7,582 nucleotides of DNA from Verrucomicrobiales bacterium (lineage in GTDB: Bacteria > Verrucomicrobiota > Verrucomicrobiia > Limisphaerales > SXQI01): the NCBI GenBank assembly GCA_005793025.1, contig SXQI01000193.1, forward strand, positions 1 through 7,582, given 5' to 3'. Numbering within the stretch: position 1 is the stretch's first letter; the number at the start of each line of letters is the position of its first letter. Position numbers and translations under genes: made by a program. The notes beneath the pieces were generated by a model. It ran no database searches. It saw only the letters and a list, made by a program, of their open reading frames with translations, and was not told the origin of the DNA. Below, one piece after another: positions 6,506 through 7,582 of the stretch.

Positions 6506-7582
6506 GTGCAGCGAAACCCGAAGCTTGTTTTTTTCCGTCCGAGGCGAAAGAAAAAGGGACACCTATGGCCTTGGTTCATGGTTCTAGCAGGATTAGTTTT
6601 CCTCGCGTGGTTGTGGTGGCAGGGTGGGCAACACCCCTCAACGAATCCATTGGTCGCGACACCGACAAACACTCCTTTTCCTACCAGCGTTGAACGTCAA
6701 CCTGCCCCCTTGATCGTTACGAGTGGACCGACTCTTACAAATATTGTTCCTTCCCCACCAAGCCCGCCATTAACAACAAACCAAGAAGCGAAACCTACCC
6801 CTCAGCCGACAATTCGAACGGCTTCGACAGTATTGGAGGCGCAGATCGCAATGATTTCCGCTGGGATCTCGAGTGGTGCCCTAGATGGATCACTCGGGTC
6901 GCAGACTCGGGCTGCAGTGCGTGCATTTCAATTCCAACAAGGGCTGTTACCTGATGGCGAATTGAACGAGCCTACAAAGGATCGGATGTATCTGAGCAGA
7001 CCAACCTTTACCAGCTACCTTGTCTCCTCCAACGACCTTTCTAGGTTAACAAAAACCGGGAGAACTTGGATCGAAAAATCAGAGCAAGAATCATTGGATT
7101 ACGAATCGATCCTTGAATTGATCGCCGAAAAACATCTTACGTCCCAAGCATTGATTCGAACCCTTAACCCTGGTCTGGTCTGGACGAATATAAATCCTGG
7201 AGTTGTGGCAAAAGTTCCCAACGTGGTTCGCCCCGTCCGACGGGAGCGTGCAGCTTTGATTAAAATACAGCTTGGAACAAAAACACTTCGCGCCTTTGGA
7301 ACCTCTAGCAATCTGCTGGCTCACTTCCCTTGCAGTATTGCACAGAAGGTCGAAAAACGACCCGTCGGTCAGCTTTCTGTTGCTAAGGTTGCGCGCAATC
7401 CCAACTATGTTTTCGACCCCGCCGTTTATCCCGAGTCAGCGGAGGCCCGAGAAATTGGTCGTAAATTAGTGATTCCTCCAGGCCCGAATAATCCGGTGGG
7501 AACCGCATGGATCGGCTTGGATCGTCCCGGCTATGGGATCCACGGCACCCCCAACCCAGAGCAAGTGGGACGCACTGAATCC
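6506..7582 (+). CDS. Membrane-anchored L,D-transpeptidase (YkuD), 3' end cut just before the catalytic HGC
   Basis: Probable peptidoglycan L,D-transpeptidase, which forms 3-3 cross-links or attaches proteins to the cell wall in the periplasm. The frame is open from GTG 6506 to the window end (359 codons). A short basic cytoplasmic end (FRPRRKKKGH, 10-19) precedes one transmembrane segment (about 21-38), giving an N-in signal anchor. A Pro/Thr-rich linker (about 43-105) follows. A PG_binding_1-like domain covers about 108-165, with GxLDGSLGSQTRAAVRAFQ and LLPDGELN. A LysM-like stretch lies at about 195-240 (LAxKH-like helix, LNPG, INPGVVAKVPNV). The YkuD domain starts near 247 and includes NPNYVFDP (298-305), IPPGPNNPVGTAWIGLD (323-339) and YGIHGTPNP (343-351). 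His346 is the first conserved catalytic-motif His; the last visible residue is the Ser expected just before HGC. It lies 28 bases after the cytochrome gene. No frameshift is seen. Confidence 0.92.
   Translation, partial: MQRNPKLVFFRPRRKKKGHLWPWFMVLAGLVFLAWLWWQGGQHPSTNPLVATPTNTPFPTSVERQPAPLIVTSGPTLTNIVPSPPSPPLTTNQEAKPTPQPTIRTASTVLEAQIAMISAGISSGALDGSLGSQTRAAVRAFQFQQGLLPDGELNEPTKDRMYLSRPTFTSYLVSSNDLSRLTKTGRTWIEKSEQESLDYESILELIAEKHLTSQALIRTLNPGLVWTNINPGVVAKVPNVVRPVRRERAALIKIQLGTKTLRAFGTSSNLLAHFPCSIAQKVEKRPVGQLSVAKVARNPNYVFDPAVYPESAEAREIGRKLVIPPGPNNPVGTAWIGLDRPGYGIHGTPNPEQVGRTES

Noticed and set aside
7091..7469. Small ORFs on both strands near the right end
   Set aside because: They are in other frames of the L,D-transpeptidase, whose frame is unbroken to the edge and carries recognisable YkuD motifs.

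Overview
The window reads as an ordinary chromosomal stretch from a Gram-negative bacterium, most likely of the Verrucomicrobia. I infer this from three features: a large secreted LamG-repeat protein with a short C-terminal 'TLQ...STVNGTYT...KFYR' domain, a DUF1573-cytochrome c fusion, and an L,D-transpeptidase with N-terminal peptidoglycan-binding segments. No rRNA or other decisive marker is present, so the taxonomy is an inference. I see no phage, transposon, CRISPR, tRNA or rRNA signature.

Left part (1-1582, minus strand): a two-gene acetate-uptake type operon. A small DUF485 (YjcH-like) membrane protein is followed 5 bases later by an ActP-like sodium/solute symporter, which runs off the left edge. 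The symporter frame is open over its whole visible length (407 codons).

Middle (1583-4540, plus strand): a 200-base divergent intergenic region with a possible promoter and inverted repeats, then one 902-residue secreted protein with three LamG/concanavalin A-like repeats. It is closed by a strong intrinsic terminator. The gene appears monocistronic.

Right-middle (4572-5537, minus strand): trpS, tryptophanyl-tRNA synthetase, convergent with the LamG gene and divergent from the next gene.

Right part (5674-7582, plus strand): a secreted DUF1573 plus c-type cytochrome fusion with two CXXCH motifs. It is followed 28 bases later by a GTG-started, membrane-anchored L,D-transpeptidase (peptidoglycan-binding, LysM-like and YkuD domains). 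The window cuts the transpeptidase where its catalytic HGC motif is expected.

The genes do not form one obvious pathway. The symporter pair serves carboxylate uptake, trpS is housekeeping, and the other three act outside the cytoplasm. I found no convincing new multi-gene system. The points most worth a second look are the LamG repeat architecture, the two-CXXCH DUF1573 fusion, and the long hydrophilic insertion in the symporter.
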